Shown here piece after piece: positions 63,247 to 64,000 of a DNA stretch of 64,000 nt. A program made the translations under genes and the position numbers. The notes under the pieces are model-generated. The model saw only the letters and a list, made by a program, of their open reading frames with translations, was not told the DNA's origin and searched no databases. Every line of letters starts with the position of its first letter. Positions within the stretch are counted from its first letter, which is position 1. Source of the DNA: an uncultured Rhodocyclaceae bacterium (GTDB lineage Bacteria; Pseudomonadota; Gammaproteobacteria; Burkholderiales; Rhodocyclaceae); NCBI GenBank assembly GCA_907163075.1, contig CAJQTY010000001.1, positions 1,116,001 to 1,180,000 on the forward strand. The letters are read 5' to 3'.

Positions 63247-64000
63247 TCACTGCAGCGGCCGCTTACCCCAGCGGGCAAGGACCTGGAACAGCATCACCGG
63301 GTCGATCGGCTTGCTCAGATAATCATTCATCCCGGCATCAAGGCAACTTTGCTGGTGTTCCGCCATGGCATGCGCCGTCATTGCGATGATCGGCAGGGCA
63401 TCCCACTGCGGATTGGCGCGAATGTGCCGGGTGGCTTCGTAACCGTCCATCTCGGGCATCTGCATGTCCATCAGGATCAGGTCGTAGGCTCCCTCGGCGG
63501 CGGCGAGAAGTTCCAGCGCGATGCGGCCGTTCTCGGCGACATCCATGTCCACGCCGATCTCTTCGAGCAGGCCGCCGGCGACCATCTGGTTGATCTCGTT
63601 ATCTTCGACCAGCAGGACCCGCAGCCCGCGCAATGCCGTGGCCAGGCCACGCACCGATGCGGGGCGCTCGTCAACGGCATCAATGCCCAGCGCTTCGCGC
63701 AAGGCGGACCGGGTGACCGGTCTCGGCAGCAGCGTGACGCCGGCACCCCATGCCGATTCGCGTAGGATTTCCGTGGCATGCGACGTGAGCAGGATGCGGG
63801 CGAGGGGCTGCCGGTCCGGGGATGCGAGCTGGCGCAACAGCGCCAGGCCGGGCCCGTCGGGAAGATCCTGGTCGCACAGGATGATCTGATGGCCGTCCTG
63901 ACTGAACATCGCCATGGCTTGCTGCACGCTGGCCGCCCGGTCGGTAGCGAGGCCGATTTGACCGATCAGTTGCGCCAGTGCCGTGCTGGTGCGTTCGTGA
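63247..64000 (-). CDS. Hybrid signalling protein with two receiver domains, 5' part beyond window
   Basis: The frame is open from the right window edge to a TGA at 63247, so this is the C-terminal 250 residues of a longer protein, most likely a hybrid histidine kinase. The first receiver domain is degenerate: it keeps an Asp in ILCDQDLPD, but the usual Lys-Pro is replaced by RPV. The second one is complete: [11 protein letters not shown] acidic pair, phospho-acceptor Asp in [15 protein letters not shown], Thr in AMTAHA and Lys in YLSKPI. A shorter start at 63927 (GTG) would miss the open upstream part. It may belong with a two-component pathway outside the window. Confidence 0.85.
   Translation of the reverse strand, partial: HERTSTALAQLIGQIGLATDRAASVQQAMAMFSQDGHQIILCDQDLPDGPGLALLRQLASPDRQPLARILLTSHATEILRESAWGAGVTLLPRPVTRSALREALGIDAVDERPASVRGLATALRGLRVLLVEDNEINQMVAGGLLEEIGVDMDVAENGRIALELLAAAEGAYDLILMDMQMPEMDGYEATRHIRANPQWDALPIIAMTAHAMAEHQQSCLDAGMNDYLSKPIDPVMLFQVLARWGKRPLQ

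Overview
The window is high-GC DNA from a Gram-negative proteobacterium. Outer-membrane systems (two-partner secretion, OmpA-like protein, MltA, a type VI secretion system), an NhaA antiporter, a methyl-accepting chemotaxis protein and a hybrid kinase all fit a betaproteobacterium. A Rhodocyclales-like host is my guess from gene content; no rRNA or tRNA gene is present to settle it.

Left end (1-5.9 kb): a truncated secreted protein, beta-carbonic anhydrase, NhaA, a decayed IS110-type transposase fragment, a DUF3616 protein and a periplasmic protein of unknown function. This part looks like ordinary chromosome with some decay.

Surface locus (6.1-21 kb, minus strand): reading in the direction of transcription, an OmpA-like protein, a TpsB/FhaC outer-membrane transporter, two very large TpsA exoproteins, and a WD40-repeat/caspase-like peptidase whose start overlaps the end of the second TpsA gene. 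The two TpsA genes share about 1.5 kb that looks identical at DNA level, covering most of the signal peptide, the TPS secretion domain and beyond, then diverge. The link between secreted exoproteins and a caspase-like protein is the most unusual arrangement in the window.

Type VI secretion locus (21.2-61 kb): all thirteen core components are present. A minus-strand block runs tssA, tssB, tssC, two hcp genes, tagJ, tssE, tssF, tssG, tssH, a TPR-methyltransferase, vgrG and an effector cassette. A divergent plus-strand block runs mltA, tssJ, tssK, tssL (OmpA-fused), tssM, tagF and a Ser/Thr kinase. The counterparts of the kinase (PP2C phosphatase and FHA protein TagH) lie about 37 kb away at the other end, so the locus carries a complete phosphorylation switch of the Fha/PpkA/PppA/TagF type.

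Effector cassette (25.3-33.7 kb): DUF6484 protein, DUF2169 protein, a degenerate ketosynthase-like protein, an Rhs effector with a PAAR-like DUF4150 N-terminus and a 109-residue C-terminal toxin-like tail, and a small overlapping gene that is the likely immunity gene. Next to it is a 1.2-kb unit bounded by 143-bp direct repeats. It holds a PIN toxin/ribbon-helix-helix antitoxin pair and a truncated AbrB-type antitoxin.

Right end (61-64 kb): a chemoreceptor, a frameshifted small secreted protein and the C-terminal part of a protein with two receiver domains that runs off the window. Several dispersed palindromic or inverted repeats lie between genes.
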